Under the pieces are notes generated by a model. The model did no database searches, was not told where the DNA came from, and saw only the letters and a list, made by a program, of their open reading frames with translations. From Sabethes cyaneus (lineage: Eukaryota > Arthropoda > Insecta > Diptera > Culicidae): a DNA stretch of 64,000 nucleotides. The position numbers and the translations under genes were made by a program. Location: positions 95,797,449 through 95,861,448 of the forward strand of contig NC_071355.1 of NCBI RefSeq assembly GCF_943734655.1, in the 5' to 3' direction. How positions within the stretch are numbered: position 1 is the first letter of the stretch; each line of letters begins with the position of its first letter. This document shows positions 33,065 to 44,942 of the stretch, piece after piece.

Positions 33065-34400
33065 GCATTTGTTACTAGTGTCCCACCATAAAGATGTTTA
33101 CATTTGTTTTAAAAGTGTTCAAAAACTTCTTCATCAACATCGCTCAAATACATCAAGTACGATTTGAAACAAATTTCGTAACAACCGCAATCTTGTTTTT
33201 TAACAATCCCTATCTTCTTGATTGATGTCGTTCTACCATCTACGTTTTATTTTAAATAATTTCAAACATTACAAAGTAGGTACTGCTGCAGCAGTAAATA
33301 TAAAAATGTGTAGTCACACGCACGGGACGGTCTCATTATGTATATTTTATACATTCACCAGGAACGTAATAAGCACTGCTGAGCCCCGATGGAGACATAT
33401 TAAGAAGTTATAAAAGAATATTTCGCCTTTTATCGCTGCCAAAGCGATATCACATTGCAGTTGCTTTGCTCGAAAGCTCGAAAAACGGTATTATTAATAA
33501 TAACCAGCCACGCACTAAACCGCTATGGTAACTTTCGGTTTATCTACGCTTCTGTAGACATAAAATGTTCCACTTTTGCAAATAGCTTACCCGAAGCTCG
33601 TTTCAAACGGATTTGTGGTATTTTTTTGCCCTTTTTCATTCCTTCGGTGCCAGCTAGCTAACGGCAGCCACCACCGGGCGCAAAGATGCGTCGGAGTTTT
33701 CAATTTTCGACACGACGTGGAAAATGTTTTTAAAATCAAAAGGGCATAGTAAAGCTTTCAAGCAAATGAGATTTCTCCGCTCCGTTTTTCGCTTGTTCGA
33801 TGATATCCAAATTGTGTGGCATCCGGGTTACCACGTTTTACGATGGGATGTGCTAAATTATGTGTTTTTTGTGACCTAAGGATGCGATGATGAATTGCTG
33901 CAGAAACTATAGGTCTGACTGTTGAACAAATTTTACTGGAAAGTTTTTTTTGGATATGAACAATGGTGCTGGTTGAACAACAAATACTGAATTTAGTTTC
34001 ATATAGACATTTTTTTTACATAAAATTACTCATTTTGATATATTTAACTCAAAGTTACGTTTTTGGTGTTATTATTATCATCTAATATCTGAGTTTTACT
34101 TTGACATGTGTTTGTCATATTTAATAACCTGTATGGTCAGTAAAACTTAACTGTCAATGTGATTATGACGATAATATAAAGATAATAAACAAAGAAATGC
34201 AATAATAGATTTTAGGGCGACCCTGAAGATTTTACTGCCTTTTTATTTTAAAGAGTCTGCAGTTATGGGTGGCTTCTCGCAAGTCAAAACATATCATGGT
34301 AATAAAACTTGTTAGGATAGATGGATCTGGTTTTTCATTTGTAACATCTTTTAATGGAGGTAGGAAATACGTCACAATTCATATTACTTAGTAGAAAGTA
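33065..34400. other. No gene recognised
   Basis: Short ORFs only. No motif or repeat structure seen. Confidence 0.45.
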
Positions 34401-34405
34401 TCTAT

Positions 34406-35364
34406 GAGTGATTCTCGTTGAAAAGGGGTCACTACTGACACAAGGTCTTCAAATATTTGAACTTTTGTACTTAATTCGTTGAAAATGGCTACAAAATGAG
34501 AATGACACTTTTAATGCCTCGAAATAGTAGACCCCTCGTTCGCCAAGAGGTCTAATTGTTTCAAGAAAAGTTGAATTTTCAGCAAACCTTGAGATCTATA
34601 TCATGTGTTATTTCATGAACTTGCAATAAAACTACTAACAAGTTGCCCGTTTCTTTAAAAAAGAAGAACAAGACTTTAAAAAAAAGCACCACCGTTGCAT
34701 TCTGCCACCATTGCATTCAATGAAGAATTGAATCTGAATATTTCGTTCGTCTCTTTTAAACATTCACTTAAACAGTGGCACTCACAGATTTTTATAAAAA
34801 TACATATGTCAAAAATACAGTTTACATAAGTCTTTGATCTAATGATCTGATATAGTCCTACGTCACCCTATCGTACAACCCTTAGGTCTGTATGCCTTGT
34901 AGTTTTATTTAGTTAATTCCAAATCACACCTAATTTTATGAATGTTTCTTATAGCACTTTTTTCTCAGCTTTCCAAAGGTGGTCTTAAAACGAAAATCGG
35001 TGGGGGGGGGGCTCATGGCGAAAACGGCGATTTATAAAATCCAATATGGCGACCAAATCCAAGATGATCGCCAACAATTTTTACTCCATTTGAAAGCCCT
35101 GTTGTTCTTCTTTACAGAACCGGGCAATTTGTAAGTTGTTTCACTGCAAGTTAATGAAATATCACATGATATAGATCTCAAGGTTTGCTGAAAATTAAAC
35201 TTTTCTTTAAACATTTAGACCCCTTGTCGAACGAGGGGTCCGTTATTTCGAGGTATTAAAGGTGTAACTCTCATATCTTAGCCATTTTCAACCAATTTAG
35301 TGCAAAAATCCAAATATTTGAAGACCTCGTGTCAGTAGTGACCCCGTTTCAACGAGAATTACTC
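34406..35364. mobile_element. Inverted-repeat element with 4-bp CTAT duplication
   Basis: Left arm 34406-34650 begins GAGTGATTCTCGTTGAAAAG; the right arm (about 35105-35364) is its inverse (GAGTAATTCTCGTTGAAACG). Arms share GGGGTCACTACTGACAC, GGTCTTCAAATATTTG, ACCCCTCGTTCG and AGCAAACCTTGAGATCTATA over about 240 bp. CTAT flanks both ends (34402-34405 and 35365-35368). The centre contains a G-tract and no ORF of note. Confidence 0.75.
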
Positions 35365-35389
35365 CTATTACAAATTCAATTCAATATCT

Positions 35390-35760
35390 CAATATCGATT
35401 AAAGTTCACTTAGTATAAAATACAGAAAATAGCTAAGCTTCCGACTGACTGAATCCGAATGGTCGGGGCTTTTGCTTAACTCCTGCCAAAAGATCCGGAC
35501 AGCCACGTTGTCTACTTTGTTCGCTGTAAAACGCCAGTCTACCTTGAATCGCTTCTCGTTTCCTTCCTGTTAGCTTTGAGGTTCGATGCTGGTCTAACAA
35601 ACCAGTCAGCGTATGTTCGAATCTCGGCTGGGTGATGTAGTTAGAGTCAGTAATGTCATTGCACTTGCTCCGTAATTGTCCTGTACTCTAATAAGCGGCT
35701 GCCCAGTCTGTCGATAAAGAAAAGTCAAGTCTTAAATACGTTTATAACCCAAGGCTTTGA
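35390..35760. other. No gene recognised
   Basis: No motif seen. Confidence 0.35.
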
Positions 35761-35769
35761 TTTTTTGCT

Positions 35770-36130
35770 TCTCGTTTCCAACAGTTTTTGGGTCTTTTCA
35801 GGTTCCGTTTAACGATGGCTCGAACGTGTTGGGAGGATTTTTGTCCCTGGACACAAATCCGAACAATACAGCACGGAGTAATCGTGTTACTCAGGAAAGG
35901 TGGTAGACATTTTTCGTTCACGTTAATTTACTGGTTAACGGCTCCGGTTACGATGACAATATCACTCTTTAAACCACACGTACAGATAACTTGCCAAACC
36001 ACGCATTTATTAAAGTTCGACTGTTTCATATGCTTGAAAAAGTGTATCACTTTTTCTCCCCAGGAAACTGTTTGATGTCTGCCCTGACATGGATTTCGCC
36101 ACCTATCACAATGCAATCTTCAGCATTGTG
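35770..36130 (-). pseudogene. Mariner-like transposase fragment (DD37-type)
   Basis: Minus-strand frames read IHVRADIKQFPGEK, then VVWQVICTCGLKSDIVIVTG with AVNQ, then after a stop and shift CLPPFL and finally RDKNPPNTFEPSLNGT, a decayed copy of the PKDxNPPNxPELRPIE block. The order and motifs match mosquito mariner/ITmD37 transposases, downstream of the first aspartate (its motif reads GGE instead of DDE here). The copy is truncated and frame-broken. Confidence 0.7.
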
Positions 36131-36539
36131 TTTTGGGCGTTCTGTGTTGTTTATAGTCGCGATTTTGGGCTACTACCTTTTCATAACGACAGTCTGACTC
36201 GTTTTTTGGTTCGATGGAGACGATACACTTATCAAAAGGTTATCGCCTACCAAAAATCACCTATGTCTGTTAGAAGAAACCTGAGAAATAGCGATGAGTA
36301 AACAGCACCACCCAAGAACCTATTCGGTGGATTGCTTTTCTTCAACAGCAGACCAAAAGGAAGTCAGATGGTTTATTTGCAAAGCCGTAGCGTGACATTA
36401 TGGCGCCCTTGGCGGAAACCCAATTTGACGCCCCCTGGTTCCCTAAATCCGTGTTCCTTCCAGGTTTATCTTTTTTTTTTGTATTCTCCCCTTCCTTATC
36501 CAATACTTCGCTGCACTTAACGTATGTATTGGAAAAATA

Positions 36540-37215
36540 GACTAATTTCAGTTGGCTGTAAAGTGGCCTAAAAGTTATCGTGATACTTTTTGATGAAGAC
36601 GATAACTTCCGGTAGATACTTCGAACTGTATCTTCGTATCTACTCGTTCACCGTTAGCCCTGAACGAAACAATAGTTTGAATATTCTCTTCTCGCCAATC
36701 AGCAGCTGCAGAAGTATCTTTTTCGGGAGCTTGGCGCGGAAGACATATACTTGACGCCTACCTTCTTGGAGGACATAAAGTACTCGGTCCTCTACCAGTT
36801 TTTGCCGTTCAGCGTCAAGTAGTTTTCGTAGTTTTCGTCGCTCATTATGACCACGCCATCATGTTCTCAGGGCGATTGCCCGCTGCTCAGAAACAGCCAG
36901 TCTCGACTGTCACTTTCGCATAAAAATGCCCATTATGGCCTAGAACTTTTTCACCGTTTAGCCGATTACTCCGACCTCCCGATCCAAGATGTGGAACATT
37001 AAGACTACCTTGCTCTCGGTTTTCATCGTTAGCTTCTGCTGCACGATACCGTCGCGTAGCATTGTCAGGCGGCCGGAACCAGGCTTCCGTTCAACGGTTT
37101 CGCCTTTCTCGCGGAGGAGGATGTTGTAAATACCAGATTGGCTCTATTCAGCGGACTCGAAGTGGTTCATCATGTCCAACTTCTTCGCTACGGGGTGGAG
37201 CTGGCAGTACGAACA
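36540..37215 (-). pseudogene. Decayed mariner-like transposase (family A, second copy)
   Basis: On the minus strand from 37215 the translation gives SGIYNILLREKGETVERKPG, then LTMLRD, KTESKVVLMF, RKxQSRLAVSEQRAIA, then IMSDENYENYLTLNGKNW (first aspartate block, MDDE changed to MSDE), EYFMSSKKVGVKYMSS and decayed CLPKV-like residues near 36590. The same segments in the same order occur at 2200-3100 plus. Stops and shifts occur throughout. Confidence 0.7.
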
Positions 37216-37219
37216 AAGT

Positions 37220-38325
37220 ATCGAGCATAGTTGTTTGACTGTTTGCGCTAATAGCTTGCAAATCAACTGATAACGTGGCATGAAAAATCGCTAAAAGCAG
37301 TCCATGCATATGTTATTGCTAATGATTTACTGAAAGTTAAGTTAACGTAAATAAAACTGTGTGTTTTCCAAACCATAATCGAGAGTGGATACACGTAAGG
37401 GATTGCTTCTATTTTTCGGCCTAATACGTGCTAGTGGAGAAACAGTGGTTTTGATGTTGAATTGGATAAAAATCAGTAAATTACTTACAATTTTGTTAAA
37501 ATAGTTATAGCACATAAAAACCTGAGTGTTACATTCTTTTCAGTATAATTATAAAGTGGTAAAGTTTTAATTTGGGAAAGCGTAGCAATAGAAAAGGAAT
37601 ATACGCTGTTTTCAGCAGTAGCCTAAAAATACCATCCGGTACCCTATTAAGTTTTGTTTTGCTTTTTTACAATTTGCTCGGTCAACTTAACTGTCAATTG
37701 TACCGATTGACTGTTTTTTAATGTGAACGCATGTATATTACCTGGGTTCAGATTAAAAACATTCAGATTAAAGAAGGCCATACCAGCCAGTGAGGCAGCA
37801 ATAAAGACCTATCTGTATCAAACAGCACGTAATTTTCTTTCTAGTCGCTTCATTCAAAATAAATTGATAGAAACCCTATAGACCAGTTGGTTGTCTGTAA
37901 ATTTAATGACAGTCCTTGTTCAGATCAGCTCAACTGTTTTTTCATTTTCTTTATTGTCACAGTGTCCAGGCACCCAACTAAGATTAGCCTTGTTACATGT
38001 AGCCAAGTGTTAAAGCATTTTCACACATCGTCACACCTACATTGAGCTGTAAGTAACTAAATTTAATGCTTTTAAAGCTACAACTGTACTGGATCAGAGA
38101 AGATGCGTTTATTATCATTCCGATATTTCCATTTCAAACAGAATGAAACACACACACGCTCTCTAGGAAGACATAGAGTCACAGTCAGCTTGAAGTCCGT
38201 AGGCTATTTTCCCATTGCTAACGAAAGATTCACTCTAGAGCTTGTGACACCTGCTCCTTCTCTATTTACCAATTTAGTGCCATCATTGGAAGAAAGTATT
38301 GGGCGGCGGCCATCACTGTGAGAAA
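37220..38325. other. No gene recognised
   Basis: AT-rich, no ORF with motifs, no repeat structure seen. Confidence 0.4.
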
Positions 38326-38327
38326 TA

Positions 38328-38723
38328 CCGTGACCCCCGTTCGTTTGACCGTTTTTAATCAAAACACTTTTTAATTTGGACCCCACTAGTTTACATGACG
38401 TGCAAATTAAAAATCGTTCAATTGTCATTGTCAACGTGACATCATTTGCTTTTGCAGACAATGCAGATAATCACAATTTGATTGTACTGATCCAGCGTGT
38501 TTAATCAGTTTCACATTCCGTCTCCCAAAGATTACGATAGACATCCGAGCGGACAATAAAATATTCGCTGCTGCCAACTAAATCAAACCACCAAAACATT
38601 AACAAAGAACAGGGCGGCCAGTACATATAGGTTATATCATATTTAGGGTTGCCAGTTGTTCAAATTAAAAACTAACCTCGTTAGTTTGTATGAGCAATCA
38701 TTCAGACGAACGGGGGTTCACTG
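38328..38723. mobile_element. 396-bp MITE with TA target site
   Basis: Left end CCGTGACCCCCGTTCGTTTG and the inverse of the right end CAGTGAACCCCCGTTCGTCT match; TA flanks both ends (38326-38327 and 38724-38725). The TA target suggests a Tc1/mariner-type MITE. No ORF of note. Confidence 0.65.
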
Positions 38724-39049
38724 TACTGAGTATTATGTTGGTAAAGGAATAATTACATGTTGTTCCCCAAATAACCAGCTAAACAGCGTAAAAAACAAAA
38801 AAGTTTTCTTATGTTTTGAACGTTAACTAAGTCAGACGCGTTTTGCATCGGCTCAATCCGTTATCCGAAAGTCCTATCAGTAATTTTGTATTCACTATCT
38901 TTGGAACTTCAATAATTAAGCTTTTGAACTTACTAATTAAACTTTTGAAAGATGTTAAACTGTCGTTAAGATTCCTTCAACCGATTCCTTGGATGCTACT
39001 TTGGTTGTACTTTGGGTAAACCTAGTTTTTCAAACATTCTTTGTATATC

Positions 39050-39480
39050 GCCGAATATCGGTATCTGTCTAAGAGCAGATTCGTCAAAAGATCATGCGCG
39101 CCGTCGTGGAAAATTCCACTGCGTTCCACAGATGGATCACGAATCACCTGGGAATCCATCATTCGACGGAGGAGATACAGACAACTCAGTGACGGGCAGG
39201 TAGCGGTACAAAACTCAAGACAGCGGATTTGATGAGGGCCAGGAAGGCGCTTAGTCGGTTCAAGCGTCTGTTCAAGATCGATTCGTAAGACGGCGAAGAA
39301 GACGAATGCATTTATTTGGGTTGTTTATTCGGGCACCGAATCAGAACGACAAATAAAACACGCTGGCCAAAACCCTTGCTAGGAAGCTGTACCGTGAATA
39401 GCTGACGATATCGGGAAGAGTGCCTCCAGAAGCGTCTGCTGTCCTTGCTGCGATGTATTGAGCAATTTATCGGATCATAA
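39050..39480 (+). pseudogene. Mariner-like transposase, N-terminal half with deletion
   Basis: Plus-strand frames read VENSTAFHRWITNHLGIHHS, KTADLMRARKALSRFKRLFK, then a decayed PNxNDKxNTLAKTLARKLYRE segment, and abruptly ECLQKRLLSLL. The first three blocks are the DNA-binding half of a mosquito mariner-like transposase and the last is from the C-terminal third, so the catalytic centre has been deleted. The fragment abuts the LINE reverse transcriptase starting near 39500. Confidence 0.65.
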
Positions 39481-39499
39481 TAATGGTAAGGATTGAAGA

Positions 39500-40012
39500 G
39501 AAAAGCAGCCCCAACTAGTATGGATTTATGCCAAAACGCTCGACTACAACCAATTTTATCGTCTTTACATCGACAGAACTATGTCCGTCAAAGTCGACGA
39601 ATACGCTTCGTCGCCTTTCACATTTACCTCCGCCATGCCCCAAGGCAGTCATTTGGGACCATTCCTATTTCTGAATGAATGACGTGAACATGGTCCTCAA
39701 ATGTTTGAGATTATCATATGCTGACAACTTAAAAATGTACTGTACAGTAAAAAGCCCTAATAACGTCGACCTCCTGCAACAGGATTTGGAAACCTTTAAC
39801 GAATTGTGTCGAATTAACAAGATGTTCCTAAATGTCTCCAAGTGCTCGGTCATCTCCTTCGGTCGTGAACGTAACATGTATCTGCATGATTACACCCTTC
39901 GTGAGATGCACCTAAAACGCGAATCAACTGTAAAGGACTTGGGAGTAATGCTTGACTCGAAACTAACGTTCAAGGATCACATTTTTCATTCGCATTCAGC
40001 TTCCTCGCAATT
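39500..40012 (+). pseudogene. Jockey/CR1-type reverse transcriptase, upstream part
   Basis: Frames give YGFMPKRSTTTNFIVFTST (finger region), a decayed AMPQGSHLGPFLF block (the primer-grip-like PQGS motif, read as MPQGSHLGPFLF across a shift), then an open frame from 39675 with MNDVNMVLKCLRLSYADNLK (catalytic YADD changed to YADN), LQQDLETFNELCRINKMFLN and VKDLGVMLDSKLTFKDHI. An internal deletion removes part of the palm. Loss of the second catalytic aspartate shows it is dead. The frame is interrupted at 40012 by an inserted LTR and resumes at about 41262. Confidence 0.8.
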
Positions 40013-40995
40013 TGCTACCTACTGTTTGTCAGCCAGGTGAGCAATGCTCTTCGTTAAACCAAAAGGCCTATTAATGTCTCAGGGTCGGCACGGTTTGGAG
40101 ATACATAGCAAGACTTTTCGTATTTACATGCAATTTATTCTCGGGGTATTCTGACCTGACTTAACCTAACCACGTGGTTCACTTTATCTTAAGTACTAAT
40201 GACATGCGAATTATAGCTTACTCTACTTTCTCACCCTATCGATGCTGAATCTGCCGCGTCTGGTCGCACACGCGTCCGTGTGGCCAAGCTTCCTCCCGGA
40301 AGACGTTCACCGCACTATTCGCATTCCGAGGTTCTGCCGTACACCTACGAACCGCCGCCACGTGTTAACTGCGGGCCTTGCTCGCCGCCACGTGCATCAA
40401 CGAGCCTCGGTCGCCTAGATTCCGTCGTCCAACGAGTCCTAGGAGCGCATCCCGCGCGGTAATAAATCTGTCTCGGGCCACCTAGCCGACTGATCGTTCC
40501 GTTGCCTCGGCCTCAAGCGCATCGGCGAACGCGTCGTAGAAGTAGATGGCGATCGTCTTGGTCGTTGTTTCAGCCGGTGCTTAATAATCAAGAATGTTGG
40601 GTCCTGTATTTACCGTACAAAACGGTCAGTTAGTTTTAATGTCACTACACCTTTATTTCTGGAGTGGGACCAATGGAGCTGATAAGTCTTACCTGACTCA
40701 ATATCCATACGGTGTAAAGGATATGGCAAGTAATATGCCCACTTTGCTCTCTAGCAACACGGCTGCACTAGTCAAATGATCGTATTGGAATGGCGGAACA
40801 TTAGATGCAGATTGCGGATGCTGCCCTCGATCGCTTGCCGTTTAACGTATTGTCTTGATCGATAACGGCCTCTATTAACCTTATCAGGTATATCAGTTAG
40901 TCAATTATTATGGTACATTCTACCCTGTGATAATTTTGTAACGGGAGCAGGTGATTGCGGCGTTGTTTTAGACAGCTTCTAATTCAAACGGTTAC
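40013..40995. mobile_element. Putative solo LTR inside the Jockey/CR1 RT
   Basis: A 983-bp insert starting TGCTACC and ending GGTTACA (TG...CA) lies between 4-bp AATT repeats (40009-40012 and 40996-40999). Removing insert, one AATT and the following SINE restores an open frame through the join, reading ASSQLEFLFWFANFKNVYCL, as expected for this RT family. The insert has no coding capacity, is CpG-richer than its surroundings and carries an AATAAA near 40463. No second copy is in the window; BEL/Pao or gypsy origin is a guess. Confidence 0.6.
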
Positions 40996-41007
40996 AAATT
41001 AGAATTC

Positions 41008-41250
41008 CCGCCCTGGCGGGTATTGTGGGTTCAAATCCGGTTATAGTCTCTGATTATAGATTGGTTCGACCCATGCACCTTCCAGCATTGGACAAAAGGT
41101 AGGAGTCACAACGACAACTTGTTAAGCATCGCTACCTATTACGCCCCCCCCCCCTTCCTTTCCACTCTTTCCCCTCCATTCCCAAAAAAAATTTAATTAC
41201 TTTTCCCTGCCATCCCTCCATCAATTGTAAAACCATCGTTTCAAAAAAAT
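41008..41250 (+). mobile_element. 5'-truncated tRNA-derived SINE
   Basis: Retains the B box GGGTTCAAATCCGG and the body of the SINE seen complete at 42812 and 43426, but lacks the A box. A perfect 11-bp TSD, ATTAGAATTCC, flanks it (40997-41007 and 41251-41261). It landed next to the end of the solo LTR, in LINE sequence. Confidence 0.85.
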
Positions 41251-41261
41251 ATTAGAATTCC

Positions 41262-41725
41262 TGTTCTGGTTTGCTAACTTCAAGAATGTATATTGCCTAA
41301 AGTCTTTATATTGCTCACTGGTTCGTCCTATATTGGAGTACTCTGCAATTGTTTGGTCACCTTTTCACCAAAATGCAATTCATCAGATCGAAGCAGATCA
41401 ACGGAAATTTATTCGATTTGCTTTGCGAGCTTCGAAAATCGCTGCAAGCTCATTCATTTAGAACCGCTGGAAGGAACGCGGAATGCGGTTAAGATATGTT
41501 TCGTCGGCGATCTCCTTCAAAGGAATATCGATTGTCGAGCACTGCTTGATCGCCTTGATAACAACACTAGGAGACGTAACCTTCGTTTACACGCTTTCCT
41601 CGTCAATCGGTAATCAAGAACCAATTATGGATTTTACGAACCAGTGCTTAGTCTTTAATAGCCGGGTCTTTAATAGCTGCTACAACGTGTTTGATTTTAA
41701 TGTGTCTCGAAAAAGCAATTAGCGA
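41262..41725 (+). pseudogene. Jockey/CR1-type reverse transcriptase, C-terminal part
   Basis: Continues the RT of 39500-40012: YCLKSLYCSLVRPILEYSA then VWSPFHQNAI, QRKFIRFALR, SRCKLIHLEPLE with shifts, DLLQRNIDCRALLDRL, and the closing FNSCYNVFDFNVSR. These are the ordered thumb/connection blocks of the family. Two frames (41293-41613 and 41483-41722) share the coding, so at least one indel is present. The last codons are followed by a stop near 41720, the natural end of ORF2. Confidence 0.8.
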
Positions 41726-41734
41726 GGTTTTAGA

Positions 41735-42800
41735 AGATATTTTAAATTAAATTTTATCTGCGACCATAAGTAAATAATGAAAGAAGTTGCCTGCGGATGT
41801 ATCATAAGAAAAATAAAAATAAAATGTATCCAAAGTTTATTGAAATATAATCGGAATTAAGATTATGTAATATTCGAGCGTTTGCTCATTTTGAGACTCT
41901 ATCATTGAATCAATCTTAGAGGATATCTACAGTACGAATTAATTCGATTGACCCATTTGAACAATTTATTCGGATCTAAATAATGATTGAATGAATAAAA
42001 GCGTGGTCTAATAAAACTGTTAATTGATCTATGATTATAGTTTTTCAAAACCTACACTAAATCGAAAAATTAAGCCTTTCATGTCTATCACCTAGCTTTT
42101 GGTTTATTTGGAGTTATTTGGAGCTTCGGCCTCGAAGCTCACGGGGACAAATCGCGGCTATTCTTGCGCTTTGATTAAGCACAAGAAGTTTGGCAGGAAC
42201 ATTCTCGCAGGATTAATTTTGTGTGTAGTCGTCATCGCGTATGAATAAATTAAAAGAGAGCTAGTCTAGCTAGGAATTACAATCATTAGGCTAGGTAAGC
42301 ATGAGAAGAGGAAATTAAAATTGACTCTGTAGAAATTGACAAGTGTTTTTGTTTAACTAGTTGACATGTGAGCTACCCTTACTCACAGACAAACAGACAT
42401 AACTCTTGAAAGAAAAATCAACAAAAATTATCGTACCTCGCATTTAGCCTGAACACTAGCACCATCTATGATCGACATTCCCAAATACCAAATAGCAACA
42501 TGGGTATCCCTCGAAGTAGCAAGTATTTTCTATGGGGAATTCCCCTTCTTTCGTCAAAAAGCGCCAGTTTGACCAAAACGGAGACATTCCCAGCTAAGCC
42601 AAAATTTGAAATGACGGTTTAATCGGTACGAAGAATGGAAAACGAGTATTATGTCTGTTTGTCTGTGCCTTACTCATGCAATGCTTGAAAAAAGTAAAGA
42701 TGCTCCTAGCACGCGCTGCAGACAGCGTAAATCTGAGCAGTATACTGCCAGCATGGAATTACAAAGCACACATGGAATGGTTGTCCTAATTACTTATTTT
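41735..42800. other. No gene recognised
   Basis: Includes the probable 3' UTR of the LINE. No motif or repeat identified. Confidence 0.4.
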
Positions 42801-42811
42801 TCTTTTATGTG

Positions 42812-43100
42812 GCGCCTCTGTGGTTCAAAGGTACACGGGTACCAGTGAGCGACACGCCCTGGCAGGTGTTGTGGGTTCAAATCCGGTTATAATCTCTGAT
42901 TACAGCTTGGTTCGACCCATGCACCTTCCAGCATTGGACAAAAGATAGGAGTCACAACGACAACTTGTTAACCATAGCTACCTATTACCCCCCCCCTTCC
43001 TTTCCACCCTTCTCCTTCATTCCCGAAAAAAATCCTTCTTCATTACTTTCCCTTACCGTCCCTTCATCAATTGTAGAATCATCGTTTCAAAAAAATATTA
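42812..43100 (+). mobile_element. tRNA-derived SINE, full-length copy 1
   Basis: Starts GCGCCTCTGTGGTTCAAAGG (A-box region) with B box GGGTTCAAATCCGG about 50 bp on, a middle with TTGGTTCGACCCATG, a C-tract of 9 and an end TTTCAAAAAAATATTA. Nearly identical to the copy at 43426 and to the truncated copy at 41008. Confidence 0.85.
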
Positions 43101-43425
43101 ATATATGCCTGACCGCATTTCAAGGTCATGACTAAAGTCACGAGTTTGGTCAATTTTCATAGGAACGGAGCCTTTCTCCGAAGAACCGCGCTGAGAAACG
43201 CGGACTAACACGCTTTCGGACGAACAGCGTCACACGCAGTACCTTGCAAGTCGTAAGGGCCTGCATAGTGTCGTCGTCCTGAAAGTAAAAAGACGTTAGA
43301 TTAAACTTCTCGGTCGGTGGTTTCTACAGTAGGTGAAGGAAGAGGCACAATTGTGTGTCTAAAAATAGACCAACCCATGTCGCGCTATGGTTAATAAGGG
43401 GGGTTGTGCAGACTTCTTTTGTCCA

Positions 43426-43716
43426 GCGCCTCTGTGGTTCAAAGGTACACGGGTACCAGTGAGCGACACGCCCTGGCAGGTGTTGTGGGTTCAAATCCGG
43501 TTATAATCTCTGATTACAGCTTGGTTCGACCCATGCACCTTCCAGCATTGGACAAAAGATAGGAGTCACAACGACAACTTGTTAACCATAGCTACCTATT
43601 ACCCCCCCCCCCTTCCTTTCCACCCTTCTCCTTCATTCCCGAAAAAAATCCTTCTTCATTACTTTCCCTTACCGTCCCTTCATCAATTGTAGAATCATCG
43701 TTTCAAAAAAATATTA
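43426..43716 (+). mobile_element. tRNA-derived SINE, full-length copy 2
   Basis: Same family as 42812-43100. By eye the only difference is the C-tract (11 instead of 9). Flanks differ, so it is a separate insertion rather than part of a segmental duplication. Confidence 0.85.
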
Positions 43717-44061
43717 ACAAACAAGTAGTTTAAAAGTTATGCTTAAAAAACCTGTTTTGACAGGGTAATAATTATCGCCTGTTTCTTAGAGATGGCCAAA
43801 CCGATTTATGCGCTATTAGTCTCATTTGAAAGATAATATATCCTAATAGATCACTATTGAATGATTTTTTGATTGGACGTTCAATTTGAAAATTACGAGC
43901 AACCGTATACACCACACCAAAATTAACAAAAATTTATAATGATTTTAACCAAGATAATTTACCTAATTTCAATTGTTTTAATATCAAACGAGAGGTTTTG
44001 ACACTACGAATATATATGCAAAATTTCATAAGAATTGGTTTTACCGGTCAAAAGATATTAA

Positions 44062-44938
44062 CCCTCGAACACTCGCGCCAACTTTTGTAACGCAGTTACT
44101 CGCTCGCACAATAGCCGCAAACCAAAGAAAACGTGTGCACTAGAGTTTTGACTGGGTAAGCTTGGTTTTAGGTTTATCGAACCTTTGGAAGAGTTTCTTG
44201 AAATTAAAAGCTCTATCGTTTGGTGGAATTAAAATTTTGATTAATCCCCCTAAAAGTGAAATAAATAAAATATTTTCTTCAGTGTTAATATAACACATTG
44301 ATGTGTTCTGCAAAGTTATAGTGCATATTATTACAAGATATTTTGCTAAAGACAGTAACCTTCTATCTCTGCAGCGAAGATAGAAAAATCTTATTTATTG
44401 TATATGAATTTGTAAAATCAGTTTTTCTATTTTTGCTCTTTTTGTAATTGTTGTATGACTTTTTCATGTACTACAAAATTGTACAAATAGTAAAAATACA
44501 CAACTTTGCTGAAAACAGTATACCTGTATGTTTGCTTGTTTAGGAACTGTAGAACTTTGATTATAAAAAATACCCTAATTTTGACTACGAATTACTCGAC
44601 TACCAGCAGACGGATACATTTTAAACATTTTACATTGGATAGTTTTGCTGCATACAGACACCATTTTTCCATATGGAGAAACGAGAGAAAATTCCACTTG
44701 GGGTCAATTGCGGTACACCTCGCTTGCTGATTGCTTCGTTTCTGTGATGGCGGTTTATGCTGATCTATTTTCCCAACAATTTAAATTATTAATGCATTGA
44801 ATAATTATGACATTTTGCTCAGAATAAGTTCATTGAAGAATATACGTTAGTTAAACAACGATTTGTAACTTTATAACAATATGGCGTTGAAAAACCTACA
44901 CGTGTTGTACAAAATACAACAGCGTGAGTAACCGAAGG
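44062..44938. mobile_element. TTAA element A (piggyBac-like, non-autonomous)
   Basis: Starts CCCTCGAACACTCGCGCC; the inverse of its right end reads CCTTCGGTTACTCACGC. TTAA lies at 44058-44061 and 44939-44942. Its interior has a GTAACCTTCTATCTCTGC block like the units of the 13.9-16.1 kb fold-back element, linking the two families. No transposase. Confidence 0.65.
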
Positions 44939-44942
44939 TTAA

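Noticed and set aside
40280..40462. 60-codon proline/arginine-rich ORF
   Set aside because: Inside the putative solo LTR with no support as a gene.
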